A stretch of DNA of 64,000 nucleotides from Mycolicibacterium hassiacum DSM 44199 (GCF_900603025.1 NZ_LR026975.1:4588001-4652000); one strand, 5' to 3'; shown: positions 7,963 through 16,767, counted from the stretch's first letter. The notes: generated by a model not told the origin, from the letters alone. Numbers and translations are program-made.

Positions 7963-8889
7963 CTATGCGCCCCGGCGCACCGGGCCGAGCCGGTCGGCGA
8001 TCCGGTCGACCGCCAGCTCGATCTCGGCCAGCCGGTCACCCAGCCGCTCCGGCGCCCAGGCCAACGCGATCTTCGCCGGGGGCCAGGTGGTCTCGTCGAT
8101 CGGAATGAGCTTGAACTCCGGCGGCGAGAACATCTTGCCGATGAACGACTCCGGGGCGTAGCTGACCAGCGCGACCAGATGGCGGTTGAACACCTGGGTG
8201 GCCATCTCCACCTCGCCGCCGCGCTGATTGGTGGTCCGCACGATCCGGTGCACGCCGCGGTTGTTCAGCTGGCGGGTCAGCCAGGCCAGCACCACCGGGT
8301 TGGGCCGGGCGATGTCGATCGCCACGTCGCGGTCACGCAGTTCCTCGATCGACACCATGTCGCGGCCGGCCAACGGATCGTCGAACCGCACCGCGATCGC
8401 CCCCTGATAGGCGGCCACCACCCGGCACCGCAACCGTTTGTCGCCCGCGGGCAGGTGAATCAGGCCCAGCTCGGCGTGGCCGGCGATCAGCGTGGCGGTG
8501 ACCTCGGCCGCCGATCCCGGCACGCTGAACTCCGTCGGCTCGGGCAGCGCGGCGAGCACCGCTTCCAACTCGGCGAGCAGATCCGACGGCGCATACGCGG
8601 TGGCGCTCACCCGGATCGGTGCCGAGCCCTCGACGGCCTGCCGGGCCATCGCCTTGAAGTCCTCGACCCGGCGCAGGATCTCGCGCGCCGGCTCGAGCAG
8701 TCGCTGCCCGAGCGGGGTGAGCCGCACCTCGTGGTAGCCACGCTCGAACAGCGGACCGCCCAGTTCCTTCTCCAGCAGCTTGATCTGCTTGCTCAGCGGC
8801 GGCGGGGTGATCATCAACTTGTCCGCGGCCCGCTTGAAGTGCAGTTCGTCGGCGACCGCGACGAAGTACCGGAGCCTGGTGAAGTCGAT
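7963..8889 (-). CDS. LysR-family transcriptional regulator with apparent ATC start
   Basis: A 308-residue LysR regulator. The winged helix is at residues 1-60 (DFTRLRYFVAVADELHFKRAADKL, then ITPPPLSKQIKLLEKELGG), followed by a substrate-binding-like effector domain to the C-terminus. The conserved N-terminus begins exactly at an ATC codon (8889-8887) preceded, 8 nt away, by GGAGG (8898-8902). The only standard in-frame starts downstream (TTG at 8817, ATG at 8814) would remove the first helix of the DNA-binding domain. ATC is a permitted but very rare initiator. The gene follows the CoA-transferase on the same strand by 71 bp, so it may regulate the acyl-CoA block. Confidence 0.85.
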   Translation of the reverse strand: MDFTRLRYFVAVADELHFKRAADKLMITPPPLSKQIKLLEKELGGPLFERGYHEVRLTPLGQRLLEPAREILRRVEDFKAMARQAVEGSAPIRVSATAYAPSDLLAELEAVLAALPEPTEFSVPGSAAEVTATLIAGHAELGLIHLPAGDKRLRCRVVAAYQGAIAVRFDDPLAGRDMVSIEELRDRDVAIDIARPNPVVLAWLTRQLNNRGVHRIVRTTNQRGGEVEMATQVFNRHLVALVSYAPESFIGKMFSPPEFKLIPIDETTWPPAKIALAWAPERLGDRLAEIELAVDRIADRLGPVRRGA

Positions 8890-8897
8890 GTCAGTTC

Positions 8898-8902
8898 CCT
8901 CC
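8898..8902 (-). promoter_or_regulatory. Ribosome binding site pointing to an ATC start
   Basis: GGAGG on the minus strand, exactly 8 nt before ATC at 8889. No ATG, GTG or TTG lies at suitable spacing in the LysR frame. Confidence 0.5.
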
Positions 8903-8960
8903 GCACTCAGGGGCGGACAGCCGTGTCCCCCCGAATGCTAGGAGATCAGCCCCGGGCAGA

Positions 8961-11300
8961 TCACCGACCGGCCGGATCGGGCCGGGCCACCGGATCGAGC
9001 CGGGGGCTCTCCAGCACGCCGCGCTGGTGCAGCTCCTCGATCTGCGCGGCGTCCAGCCCCAGCAGCTCCGCAGCGATCTCGGTGGTGTGCTCACCCAGCA
9101 GCGGCGCCTGCCCGAGCGGCGGGTCCGCCACGTGATCGCAGTGCACCTGCACGTTCTCCAGCACATACGGCGTCTCGCCGTAGGGATGCAACTCCTCACG
9201 GAACGCCCGCCGCTGCTGGTAGTAGCCCCAGTCCGGCAGCTCGTGGGCATGCAGCACCGCGCCGGCCGGGACCCCGGCCGCCTGCAGCTGCTCCATCGCG
9301 GCGAACCGGTCCTGCCCGCGCACCCAGTCCCGCAACGCGTCGATGCCGTCGGTGTCGGCCAGGCCCGCCACCTGCCGCACCGCCCGCCAGTCGGCGTCGT
9401 CGCGGACGGTGACCGCCAGCCAGTCGTCCTCACCGGCGGCCTGCAGCAGGCCCGAGAAGTACCCGGCCGGCCGGCCGTCGGTGCGGGTGTGCCCCGCGCG
9501 GGCCAGCGCATCGGCGGCGATGTCGGCGGCCAGGTGGCTGAGCATCACCTCGGCCTGCGAGATGCTGGCCGATCCGCCGACCCCGGTGCGTTCCCGGCGC
9601 AGCAGCAACGCGATCGCCGACAGCGCGCCGATCCGCGCCGCGACATGGTCGGGGTAGACGGTCACGGTGTCGCAGAACGTGTCCGGGTCGTTCGGATCGG
9701 CCCACAGCTTGGTGAACCCGACCGCGGCGCGGACCAGCGGCCCGTAGCCCAGCCGCTTGGCCCACGGCCCGGTGGGCCCGAACGCCGAGCTGTCGACGAC
9801 CACGATCTGCGGGTTGATCTCGCGCAGCGTCGCGTAGTCCATGCCCAGCGCCTCGGCGACGCCGGGCTTGTAGTTCGACAGCACCACATCGCACTGCGCG
9901 ACCAGCCGGTGGGCCAGCTCGCGGCCTTCCGGCGAGCTCAGGTCCAGCCCGATCGAGCGTTTGTTGCGGTGCCCGGCCGCGAACGGCTGGGTCATGGTGG
10001 TGAACTTGCCGACCCGCAGCCCGTCCGGGTGCGCGGTGTGCTCGACCTTGATCACGTCGGCGCCGAGATCACCGAAGATGCGGGCGGTGTCGGCGCCGAC
10101 CACGATCACCCCGAGGTCGAGCACCCGCACGCCCTCCAGCGGCCGGCCCTCGTTGCGGCGCACACGTGCGCCCAGAACCGGTGCCGCGCCGGGCTTCTCG
10201 GACGCAGCAGCCGACGGGTTGAGCGTGCTGGCGCGCTGGCCGTCGATCTCGGCCACCCCCACCGGGATCGGCGCGACCACACCGGGCGCGAGCTCCACCT
10301 CGCGGAAGAAGCCGCGCGCGGTGAAGTGCTCGGCGCCCAGCGCCTCGGCCAGGCTGAGCACCGCGGCGGTCGGCACCCCGTGCGCCTGGCCCTCGGCCTC
10401 CAGTTCGGCGCGGGTCTTGTCGGCGCAGAACCGGTGAATGGCCGCGAACAGCTGCGGGGAGCGGAACCGCTTGCCGAGCTTGTCGAACGACGGATCGGCG
10501 AACTCCGCGGGCCGGCCCATCCACTCGAACATGCCGCGCCACTGCCGTTTGGACAGGATGCAGATCCGCACATGGCCGTCCTTGCACGGGATGATCGGGT
10601 AGCGCATCTGCTCGGCGTACCAGTCGCGGCGCTGGGCGCTGACCGCGACACCGGCCGACGCGCTGCCCGCCGAACCGAACGGCGGGTCGAGCGCCTGCAT
10701 CGCCCCGTCGAGCACCGAGAAGTCGATGAGATCGCCCTCACCGGTGCGCAACCGGTCCAAATAGATCGCGGTCGTCATGACCGCCGCCTGCGCGGCCGCG
10801 ACCTGATACGGCAGCTCCGCCGGCGGCACCACCGGCTCGCGGCCGGGCACCCCGGAGCGGGACAGTTCGCTGGTCAGCGCGTGGAACACCGGCACCGACC
10901 CGTGCCAGCCGCGGTAGTCGGTGTCGCGGCCGAAATCGCTGATCGACAGGATCACCAGCCCCGGATGGCGCCTGCGGATGTCGCGCACCGCCAGCGTCGC
11001 CTCGGCGGCCGACCCGGGCGGGGTGTTCTCGATGAGGATGTCGGCGCCGGCGAGCAGTTCCTCGAACGCGTCGTCGCCCGGCTCGAGTTCGGCGGTGGCC
11101 ATGCCGTGCCGGTTGATCGCGGTCTGGATCGCCACCCCGTCCACGAACGGGCCGACCGTCTCCGCGCCGGTGACGCCGCGCAGCCGCACCGCGGTGACGT
11201 CGGCGCCCAGATCGGCGAACAGCCGGCCGACCGCGGTCATCGGCCCGGCGGTGAGGTCCACGACGCGCACACCCGAGAGCGGGGGATCGTATGCAGCCAT
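8961..11300 (-). CDS. Double-domain CoA-transferase, CaiB/BaiF family III
   Basis: A 779-residue fusion of two family III CoA-transferase domains (about 5-375 and 389-775). Each begins with the Rossmann-like signature (GVRVVDLTAGPMTAVGRLFADLGADV; GVRVLDLGVIVVGADTARIFGDLGADVIKVE). In the second domain an Asp stands at position 551 (YPDHVAARIGAL), where the covalent-intermediate Asp of this family lies. The equivalent residue in the first domain is Tyr165 (LPYQVAAAQAAV), so only the second half looks catalytic. Mycobacterial homologues of the same length exist (Rv1866-like). Start 11300 is 4 bp after the acyl-CoA dehydrogenase stop with GGAG upstream; the longer frame to 11339 would overlap that gene. 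It probably activates a carboxylic acid as a CoA thioester for the neighbouring dehydrogenases. Confidence 0.88.
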   Translation of the reverse strand: MAAYDPPLSGVRVVDLTAGPMTAVGRLFADLGADVTAVRLRGVTGAETVGPFVDGVAIQTAINRHGMATAELEPGDDAFEELLAGADILIENTPPGSAAEATLAVRDIRRRHPGLVILSISDFGRDTDYRGWHGSVPVFHALTSELSRSGVPGREPVVPPAELPYQVAAAQAAVMTTAIYLDRLRTGEGDLIDFSVLDGAMQALDPPFGSAGSASAGVAVSAQRRDWYAEQMRYPIIPCKDGHVRICILSKRQWRGMFEWMGRPAEFADPSFDKLGKRFRSPQLFAAIHRFCADKTRAELEAEGQAHGVPTAAVLSLAEALGAEHFTARGFFREVELAPGVVAPIPVGVAEIDGQRASTLNPSAAASEKPGAAPVLGARVRRNEGRPLEGVRVLDLGVIVVGADTARIFGDLGADVIKVEHTAHPDGLRVGKFTTMTQPFAAGHRNKRSIGLDLSSPEGRELAHRLVAQCDVVLSNYKPGVAEALGMDYATLREINPQIVVVDSSAFGPTGPWAKRLGYGPLVRAAVGFTKLWADPNDPDTFCDTVTVYPDHVAARIGALSAIALLLRRERTGVGGSASISQAEVMLSHLAADIAADALARAGHTRTDGRPAGYFSGLLQAAGEDDWLAVTVRDDADWRAVRQVAGLADTDGIDALRDWVRGQDRFAAMEQLQAAGVPAGAVLHAHELPDWGYYQQRRAFREELHPYGETPYVLENVQVHCDHVADPPLGQAPLLGEHTTEIAAELLGLDAAQIEELHQRGVLESPRLDPVARPDPAGR

Positions 11301-11304
11301 CAGT

Positions 11305-12498
11305 TCAGCTCCGGCGCGCCTCGCGGAACGGGATGTCACGGTCGATCTCGGGCTCCTTGGGCAGGCCCAGCACCCGCTCGCCGATGATGTTGCGCTGAAT
11401 CTGGTCGGTGCCGCCGCCGATCGAGGTGAAGAACGCGTTGAGCGTCAGGAAGTTCACGTCGTCGGCGACCGGGTTCTCCGACCCGGCCAGCAGCGCCTCG
11501 GCGCCGATGATCTGGGTCTTCATCGCGGCCTCGGTGTGCAGGATCTTCGACATCGCGAGCTTGCCCAGCGACATGATCGACGTCGAGGTGCCCGGTGTGG
11601 TCGACGATTTCGCCCGCGCGTTGTTGAGCCGGTTGAGCTCGCGCATCGCCACCACCTTGGCCAGCTGGCCGCGGATCGCCGGATCGTCGAGCTTGCCGTA
11701 CTGGCGGGCCAGATCGATCAGGCTGTCGGCCTTCTTGTTCCGCGAACTGCGGTTGGTGTCGCCCATGATCGAGCGTTCGTAGGCCAACGCCACCTGCAGC
11801 GCGCGCCAGCCGTTGCCCTCCTCGCCGAGCAGGTATTCGTGCGGCACCTTGGCGTCGTTGATGAACACCTCGTTGAAGTGCGACTCGCCGGTGATCTGCA
11901 CCAGCGGACGCACCTCGATGCCGGGCTGCTTCATCGGCATGATGAACAGGCTCAGCCCCTTGTGCTTGGGCACATCCCAGTCGGTGCGCGCCAGCAGCAG
12001 CGCGTAGTCGGCGGTCTTCGCCCCCGAGGTCCACACCTTCTGGCCGGTGACCACCCACTCGTCGCCGTCGCGGGTGGCGGTGGTGCGCACACTGGCCAGG
12101 TCCGACCCGGCACCCGGCTCGCTGTAGAGCAGGCAGATGCGGCTGCGCTCGGTCAGGAAGGGGCGCAACAGATCCCGCTTGAGCTTCTCGGTGCCCAGCG
12201 CCAGCGTGGTGTTGGCCGGGATGTTGTAGCGGTCCTGGCACGCGCCGGGCGCCTTGATCGCGGCGAACTCCTCGGCGATGACCTTGGCCAGCTTGTTGGG
12301 GTAGCCGCGGCCGAACCACTCGGTCGGATAGGTCGGGACCGCGTAGCCGGCGTCGAGCACCTTCTCCAGCCAGGCGATCCGCTCCGGGGAGGACACCCAC
12401 GGATCGGTGTTGCGGGGCAGCGGCTGGTAGTTGTCACGCAGCCAGGACCGCACCTCTTCGCGCAGCTCGTCGGCGGTGGGCAGGGTGTTCTCGCTCAT
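11305..12498 (-). CDS. Acyl-CoA dehydrogenase (first copy, FadE-type)
   Basis: A 397-residue flavoprotein of the acyl-CoA dehydrogenase family. Visible are the FAD/substrate region LLYSEPGAGSDLASVRTTATRDGDEWVVTGQKVWTSGA, the middle beta domain (HFNEVFINDAKVP), and the C-terminal helical domain ending GGTDQIQRNIIGERVLGLP. It resembles the mycobacterial FadE proteins that act on bulky or sterol-derived acyl-CoAs. The ATG at 12498 has AAAGGTG 6 nt upstream; that ribosome site lies partly inside the target duplication of the adjacent insertion sequence. Before the insertion the gene followed the second dehydrogenase by 1 nt. Confidence 0.9.
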   Translation of the reverse strand: MSENTLPTADELREEVRSWLRDNYQPLPRNTDPWVSSPERIAWLEKVLDAGYAVPTYPTEWFGRGYPNKLAKVIAEEFAAIKAPGACQDRYNIPANTTLALGTEKLKRDLLRPFLTERSRICLLYSEPGAGSDLASVRTTATRDGDEWVVTGQKVWTSGAKTADYALLLARTDWDVPKHKGLSLFIMPMKQPGIEVRPLVQITGESHFNEVFINDAKVPHEYLLGEEGNGWRALQVALAYERSIMGDTNRSSRNKKADSLIDLARQYGKLDDPAIRGQLAKVVAMRELNRLNNARAKSSTTPGTSTSIMSLGKLAMSKILHTEAAMKTQIIGAEALLAGSENPVADDVNFLTLNAFFTSIGGGTDQIQRNIIGERVLGLPKEPEIDRDIPFREARRS

Positions 12499-12505
12499 GT
12501 CAGGC

Positions 12506-12513
12506 ACCTTTCG
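12506..12513. repeat. Target-site duplication, left copy
   Basis: ACCTTTCG directly flanks the left inverted repeat and is identical to 13975-13982. An 8-bp duplication is usual for the ISL3 family. Confidence 0.92.
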
Positions 12514-12535
12514 GGCTCTTCCGAGTTAGCAGGGG
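12514..12535. repeat. Left terminal inverted repeat of the ISL3 element
   Basis: Begins GGCTCTTCCGAGTT, then AGCAGGGG; pairs with the right end at 20 of 22 positions. The transposase stop codon lies inside it. Confidence 0.88.
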
Positions 12536-13854
12536 CGTACCTGCTTGGTGCTGGGTGGCGTCCGCCGGGATTGGCGGGTGCAGGCCCACCGTACTCGGCG
12601 GCGTTGGTTTTCTGGGTTGCGGAATCCGAAGGCGATGCGGCCGACGTGTTTGATGATGCGGTTGTAGCCTTCGCTGCGGGCGTTGGACAGTCCGGTCTGG
12701 ATGGCCAGGATCATCGGCTCCTGCCATGCTGAGATGGTGCGGGCAAGCTTGCTGATCTCGGGCACCGAGCAGGCGGCGCAGAACGTGTAGAACCGGTACA
12801 GCGCATCGCGGATCTCGTAGGTCAATCCGCCACGGGCGGTGCAGGCCAACACATCTCGTAGGAGCTCTTTGGCGATCCAGGCGGCGGCGATGTCGCCATT
12901 GGGGTCCGCTGAGGTCAGTTTCACGAACAGCTTGTGGCGTTGCTCATCGGTCAATCGCTCAGCGGCGCGCAGCAGCCGGCGCCGGTTGATCCATTCGGGG
13001 TCGCTTTTGCGTCCGCGGCGCAAACGGTGGGCTTGGGTAGTGCGGCGCCGGACCTCATCGACCATTTCGTTGGCCCGCTTGACCAGATGAAACCGATCGA
13101 CGATCAGCTTCGCGTGCGGCAACGCTTGGCGCGCAGCGTTGGCGTAGGTGACCGACATGTCGATCGCGACGAACTCGATGGTGGCCTTCCAGCCGGGATC
13201 ACGCTGATCCAGCCAGTCGGTCACCGGTTTGGCCGCACGGCCGTTGACCTGCACCAACAACCCGCCCGTGCCGGTGATATCGACCAGCCCGGTGTCGAAG
13301 CGGTCCACCCAGGATCGGGTACCGGTCTGCGAGCAGGTCTCCCATTTGGCCTTGCCGCGACGGGTCTCGTCGATTCCCAGCACGCTCACGGCTTCGGGTT
13401 CGCCGGCCAGCACCGGGTCCGCCGTGGCGATGACCGCGTCGTGACAGGTGTTCCAGGTGCAGCCGTACGCGGCGGCGACCGCCTTGACCGAGCGGTCATC
13501 GTCAAGCACCGCCGAGGCCATCTCGCGCTTGGCCCGCACCGTCACCCGTGCTCGCGGCGGGATCGACGGCACCGACTCTGTGAATGACTTGCGGTCACAA
13601 CACATGTTGGCGCACAACCACTTTCGTTTCCGCCACACGATCCGGGGAATGTCCGGCCCGATCTTGATATCGCGGGGCCGAGTGCTCACCCAGCCCTTCG
13701 AGCGAGCTGACCGGACCATGCATCCAGGACACACGCCGACCCACTGCTCGGCGGTGCGGACATAGATGGTGCGGGTTCGGTCGAGGTCGACATGCACAGA
13801 CTCCACGACGACACCGTCGAGTCCAAGCAGCAGGGAACCACTAGTCTGGGGCAA
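12526..13854 (-). CDS. ISL3-family DDE transposase
   Basis: A 442-residue transposase. The N-terminus has a zinc-binding ISL3 finger (CPGC at about 42-45, then CANMCC near 81-86). A helix-turn-helix follows (VKAVAAAYGCTWNTCHDAV), then the DDE catalytic core: VLGIDETRRGK, EFVAIDMSVTYANAARQALPHAKLIVDRFHLVKRANE, and the C-terminal Glu in NARSEGYNRIIKHVGRIAFGFRN. The TTG start at 13854 is 7 nt after AAAGG. The gene fills the insertion sequence and its stop is inside the left inverted repeat. No truncation is seen, so the element may be active. Confidence 0.93.
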   Translation of the reverse strand: MPQTSGSLLLGLDGVVVESVHVDLDRTRTIYVRTAEQWVGVCPGCMVRSARSKGWVSTRPRDIKIGPDIPRIVWRKRKWLCANMCCDRKSFTESVPSIPPRARVTVRAKREMASAVLDDDRSVKAVAAAYGCTWNTCHDAVIATADPVLAGEPEAVSVLGIDETRRGKAKWETCSQTGTRSWVDRFDTGLVDITGTGGLLVQVNGRAAKPVTDWLDQRDPGWKATIEFVAIDMSVTYANAARQALPHAKLIVDRFHLVKRANEMVDEVRRRTTQAHRLRRGRKSDPEWINRRRLLRAAERLTDEQRHKLFVKLTSADPNGDIAAAWIAKELLRDVLACTARGGLTYEIRDALYRFYTFCAACSVPEISKLARTISAWQEPMILAIQTGLSNARSEGYNRIIKHVGRIAFGFRNPENQRRRVRWACTRQSRRTPPSTKQVRPC

Positions 13855-13920
13855 GCTCGCGCCTTTGCTTCTGGATGCGTCAAGAACACCCAGTTGACAA
13901 GGGCGCGAGCCCTCAATCAG

Positions 13921-15063
13921 TCACCGACACGATCCGAATCGGTCACACCAGACCCCTACCAACTCGGAAGAGCCACCTTTCGAGACCAGGTAGCGCTCGC
14001 GATGAAGCCGCGGGCCGCCGAACAGTTGCAGGCCGGTGCGGGCCCGGCGCACGTACAGGTGGGCGGGGTGCTCCCAGGTGAAGCCGATCCCGCCGTGCAT
14101 CTGGATGGAGCTCATCGCGATCTGCTCGTAGGCCTCCGCGCAGGTGAACCCGGCGAGCGCGATCGCGCCCGCGGCGCCGTCGCTGCCGGCGGCCTGTTCG
14201 GCGGCGGCGTGCTGGGCGGCCGAGGTGGCGTTCTCCAGTTCGAGCAGCAGATCGGCGGCCATGTGCTTGAGCGCCTGGAAGCTGCCGATCTGGCGGCCGA
14301 ACTGCACGCGGGTCTTGAGGTATTCGATGGTGATGTCGAAGATCCGCCGCGCGCCGCCGACCTGTTCACCGGCCGAGGCGATCACCGCGTGGTCGAGCGC
14401 GCGCTGCACCGCCTCCCAGCCGGCGCTGCCCAGGCGGCGGGCCGGGGTCGCCTCGAAGGTGAACGTCGACAGCCGCACCGTCGGATCGAACACCGTTGCC
14501 GCCGTGCGGGTGAAACCCTCCGCGTCCGGCGCCACCTCGAACACGCCGACGCCGTCACCGGTCCGGGCCACCACCAGCAGCACGTCGGCCACCTGCCCCC
14601 AGGTGACGTAGTGCGCCTCGCCGGTGAGCCGGCCGTCGGCGTCGGCGCGGACACCGACCCCGTCGGGGGTCCAGGTGCCGGCCTTGCCGGTGATCGCCAC
14701 GGTGCCGATCGCGGTGCCGTCGGCCAGGCCGGGCAGCAGCCGCTTGCGGTCCTCGGCGGTACCGGCGGCCTGCACCAGTGCGACGGTCAGCACCGCGCTG
14801 GAGATGAACGGGGCGGGCAGCAGCGCGGCGCCGGTCTCCTCGGCCACCGCCTCGAGTTCGAGGGCGCCGAAGCCCAGCCCGCCGTGCTCCTCGTCGACGA
14901 GCATCCCGAGGACACCCTGTTCGGCGAGTTGGCGCCACAGGTCACGGTCGAATCCCTCGTCGGTGGTCATCACCCGACGGACGTCTTGTTCGGTGCACTT
15001 GTCGGCGAGGAGTTCGCCGACCGCCGAGCGCAGCTCTGCGCGTTCGGAGACGCTGATCGTCAT
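13921..15063 (-). CDS. Acyl-CoA dehydrogenase (second copy), C-terminus rewritten by IS insertion
   Basis: A 380-residue acyl-CoA dehydrogenase with a divergent N-terminus (residues 1-120), an FAD/beta domain, and the helical C-terminal domain (KTRVQFGRQIGSFQALKHMAADLL, SSIQMHGGIGFTWEHPAHLYVRRA). The native sequence runs to YLVSKG. The last 17 residues (GSSELVGV... to SCR) are encoded by the end of the ISL3 element. Removing the IS and one target copy restores SKGA-stop. Start 15063 follows AAAGG by 7 nt. It probably forms a heteromeric pair with the first dehydrogenase, as many mycobacterial FadE pairs do. The core fold is intact, so activity may survive. Confidence 0.88.
   Translation of the reverse strand: MTISVSERAELRSAVGELLADKCTEQDVRRVMTTDEGFDRDLWRQLAEQGVLGMLVDEEHGGLGFGALELEAVAEETGAALLPAPFISSAVLTVALVQAAGTAEDRKRLLPGLADGTAIGTVAITGKAGTWTPDGVGVRADADGRLTGEAHYVTWGQVADVLLVVARTGDGVGVFEVAPDAEGFTRTAATVFDPTVRLSTFTFEATPARRLGSAGWEAVQRALDHAVIASAGEQVGGARRIFDITIEYLKTRVQFGRQIGSFQALKHMAADLLLELENATSAAQHAAAEQAAGSDGAAGAIALAGFTCAEAYEQIAMSSIQMHGGIGFTWEHPAHLYVRRARTGLQLFGGPRLHRERYLVSKGGSSELVGVWCDRFGSCR
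13953..13974. repeat. Right terminal inverted repeat of the ISL3 element
   Basis: Reads GGCTCTTCCGAGTTGGTAGG on the minus strand from the outer end; matches the left end at 20 of 22 positions. Confidence 0.88.
13975..13982. repeat. Target-site duplication, right copy
   Basis: ACCTTTCG, identical to 12506-12513; lies inside the dehydrogenase coding sequence (codons for SKG). Confidence 0.92.
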
Positions 15064-15156
15064 CGCACTGCCTTTCCCGGGCCGCAGACAGGGGCCCGCC
15101 GGATCCATGCTCGGCGCCGGCGGCTCGGGTGTAAATCACGAATCGGATCACCGACA

Positions 15157-15175
15157 CGTTTCCGATCCGGAAACG
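15157..15175. promoter_or_regulatory. Perfect 8+3+8 dyad upstream of the acyl-CoA block
   Basis: CGTTTCCG-ATC-CGGAAACG, centred about 103 bp upstream of the dehydrogenase start at 15063 and between it and the amidase. Arm length and small centre fit a TetR- or FadR-type operator, but no such regulator is adjacent. Confidence 0.5.
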
Positions 15176-15260
15176 CCGCTGGTCAGCGGGAGTAGCCGCG
15201 AGTGTGCGGTGTCGTCCGCGACGCGCCGTGCGGGCGGACGGATCCGCACATTCGCGGACG

Positions 15261-16730
15261 CTAGATCGGTGCCACCCGGTCCGCCCAGGGCATGGCCTGC
15301 TCGAGCTGGGCGGCCAGCCGGATCAGCAGCGACTCGCCGCCGAGCGGTGCGACGAACTGCACACCCAGCGGCAGACCGTCGTCGGTCCAGTGCAGCGGCA
15401 GTGAAATCGCCGGTCGCCCGGTGATGTTCGCCAACTGCGTGTACGGCACCCAGGCGAGGTTCTTGTCGATCATGTCGTCGGCGATCCGGGTGAACCGCAG
15501 CACGCCGGCAGTGCGCGTCTTGACCAGCAGGTCGGCTGCGCGCTGTAGCACCGCCGGCAGGTCGAACTCGCCGATCCGCGGCGGCGGGGTGGCCAGCGTC
15601 GGGGTCAGCAGCAGGTCGTAGGACTCGAAGAACTCGGTCAGTCGGCGGGTGTGCTCATGGCGGCGGTGCACGGCGTCGAGGTAGTCGACGCTGCCAATCG
15701 CCCGACCGAGCGTGGCGAGGACCAGCGTGTCGCGCTCGAACCCGTCGTCACCCGCACCCGAAACACGTTTGGCCTCAGCGAGTTCCCATGCCGTGTAGAC
15801 GAACCAGCTGAGCAAAAAGTCGCGGGCCAGCGTGGCCTCGTCGTACGGGGCCGCGGTCAGTTCCTCGACGTGGTGGCCCAGCTCGGACAATATCCGTGCG
15901 GCGGCCTCGACGGCGGCGAACGCCTCGGGGTGCGGGCGGGGATTGATCGCCGTCGGTACCCGCACGGCAATGCGCAGCCGGCCCGGGTCGGCCCCGACCG
16001 ACGAGACGAACGACTCCGCCGGCACCGCGGGCAGATACGGGCCCCAGGGTTCGCCGCCGCGGACGATGTCGAGCATGGCGGCGGTGTCACGCACCGTCCG
16101 TGACACCACGCCCTGCACCGCCGCACCGTGCATGGACTCGGCGACCGCGGGACCGGACGGGACGAGACCGCGGCCGGGTTTGAGGCCGACCAGCCCGCAG
16201 CACGCCGCCGGAATGCGGATCGAACCGCCGCCGTCGTTGGCGCCCGCGCACGGCACGATGCCCGCCGCCACCGCGGCGGCCGAGCCGCCGGACGACCCGC
16301 CGGGGGTGCGGGTGAGATCCCACGGATTGCGCGTCGGTCCCCACAGCTGCGGCTCGGTGATGCCCTTGGCGCCGAACTCGGGGGTGTTGGTCTTGCCGAA
16401 GATGACCAGCCCCGCGTCGAGCCAGCGCCGCACGATTGTCGAGTGCTCCGGCGCCGGAATGGATTTCAGCGCACGGCAGCCCCGTGAGGTGGGCAGCCCG
16501 GCGTAGTCCTGGGCGAGGTCCTTGATCAGAAACGGCACCCCGGCGAACGGGCCCCGAAGCTTCGTCGGCGGCGGCGCGGGAACGTCGCCGACAATCGCGT
16601 TGATCCGGGGGTTGACCTCGGCGGCGCGCTCCTGCGCGAGCCGCAGCAACTCACCGGGGGTCACCTCGTTGTCGGCGATCAGCCTGGCCAGCCCGGTGGC
16701 ATCGTGGGCGCGGTACTCGTCGAAGCGCAC
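15261..16730 (-). CDS. Amidase (amidase-signature family)
   Basis: A 489-residue amidase of the GatA/fatty-acid-amide-hydrolase fold. The Ser-cisSer-Lys triad is recognisable: Lys in [15 protein letters not shown] and the Gly/Ser-rich block [16 protein letters not shown], with the nucleophile Ser in [17 protein letters not shown]. It hydrolyses amides to acids; the product could feed the CoA-transferase and dehydrogenases downstream, but this is only suggested by position. The GTG start at 16730 matches the family N-terminus; the longer frame to 17066 runs through repeats and into another gene. A CGTAC-N4-GTACG dyad (16731-16744) sits right before the start. Confidence 0.88.
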   Translation of the reverse strand: MRFDEYRAHDATGLARLIADNEVTPGELLRLAQERAAEVNPRINAIVGDVPAPPPTKLRGPFAGVPFLIKDLAQDYAGLPTSRGCRALKSIPAPEHSTIVRRWLDAGLVIFGKTNTPEFGAKGITEPQLWGPTRNPWDLTRTPGGSSGGSAAAVAAGIVPCAGANDGGGSIRIPAACCGLVGLKPGRGLVPSGPAVAESMHGAAVQGVVSRTVRDTAAMLDIVRGGEPWGPYLPAVPAESFVSSVGADPGRLRIAVRVPTAINPRPHPEAFAAVEAAARILSELGHHVEELTAAPYDEATLARDFLLSWFVYTAWELAEAKRVSGAGDDGFERDTLVLATLGRAIGSVDYLDAVHRRHEHTRRLTEFFESYDLLLTPTLATPPPRIGEFDLPAVLQRAADLLVKTRTAGVLRFTRIADDMIDKNLAWVPYTQLANITGRPAISLPLHWTDDGLPLGVQFVAPLGGESLLIRLAAQLEQAMPWADRVAPI

Positions 16731-16767
16731 CGTACGACAGTACGTGCCGCGCCGTGTTCGCGGACGG

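Larger units (their letters stand above)
12514..13974 (-). mobile_element. Complete ISL3-family insertion sequence, 1,461 bp
   Basis: The element is bounded by imperfect 22-bp inverted repeats (12514-12535 and 13953-13974, both starting GGCTCTTCCGAGTT) and flanked by the perfect 8-bp direct repeat ACCTTTCG. It contains one intact transposase gene on the minus strand. It was inserted into the last codons of the upstream acyl-CoA dehydrogenase gene, separating it from the next dehydrogenase and the CoA-transferase. Intact ends, frame and target duplication suggest recent transposition. Confidence 0.95.

Noticed and set aside
9027..11387. A 786-codon plus-strand frame
   Set aside because: Antisense shadow of the double CoA-transferase, with no protein family features.
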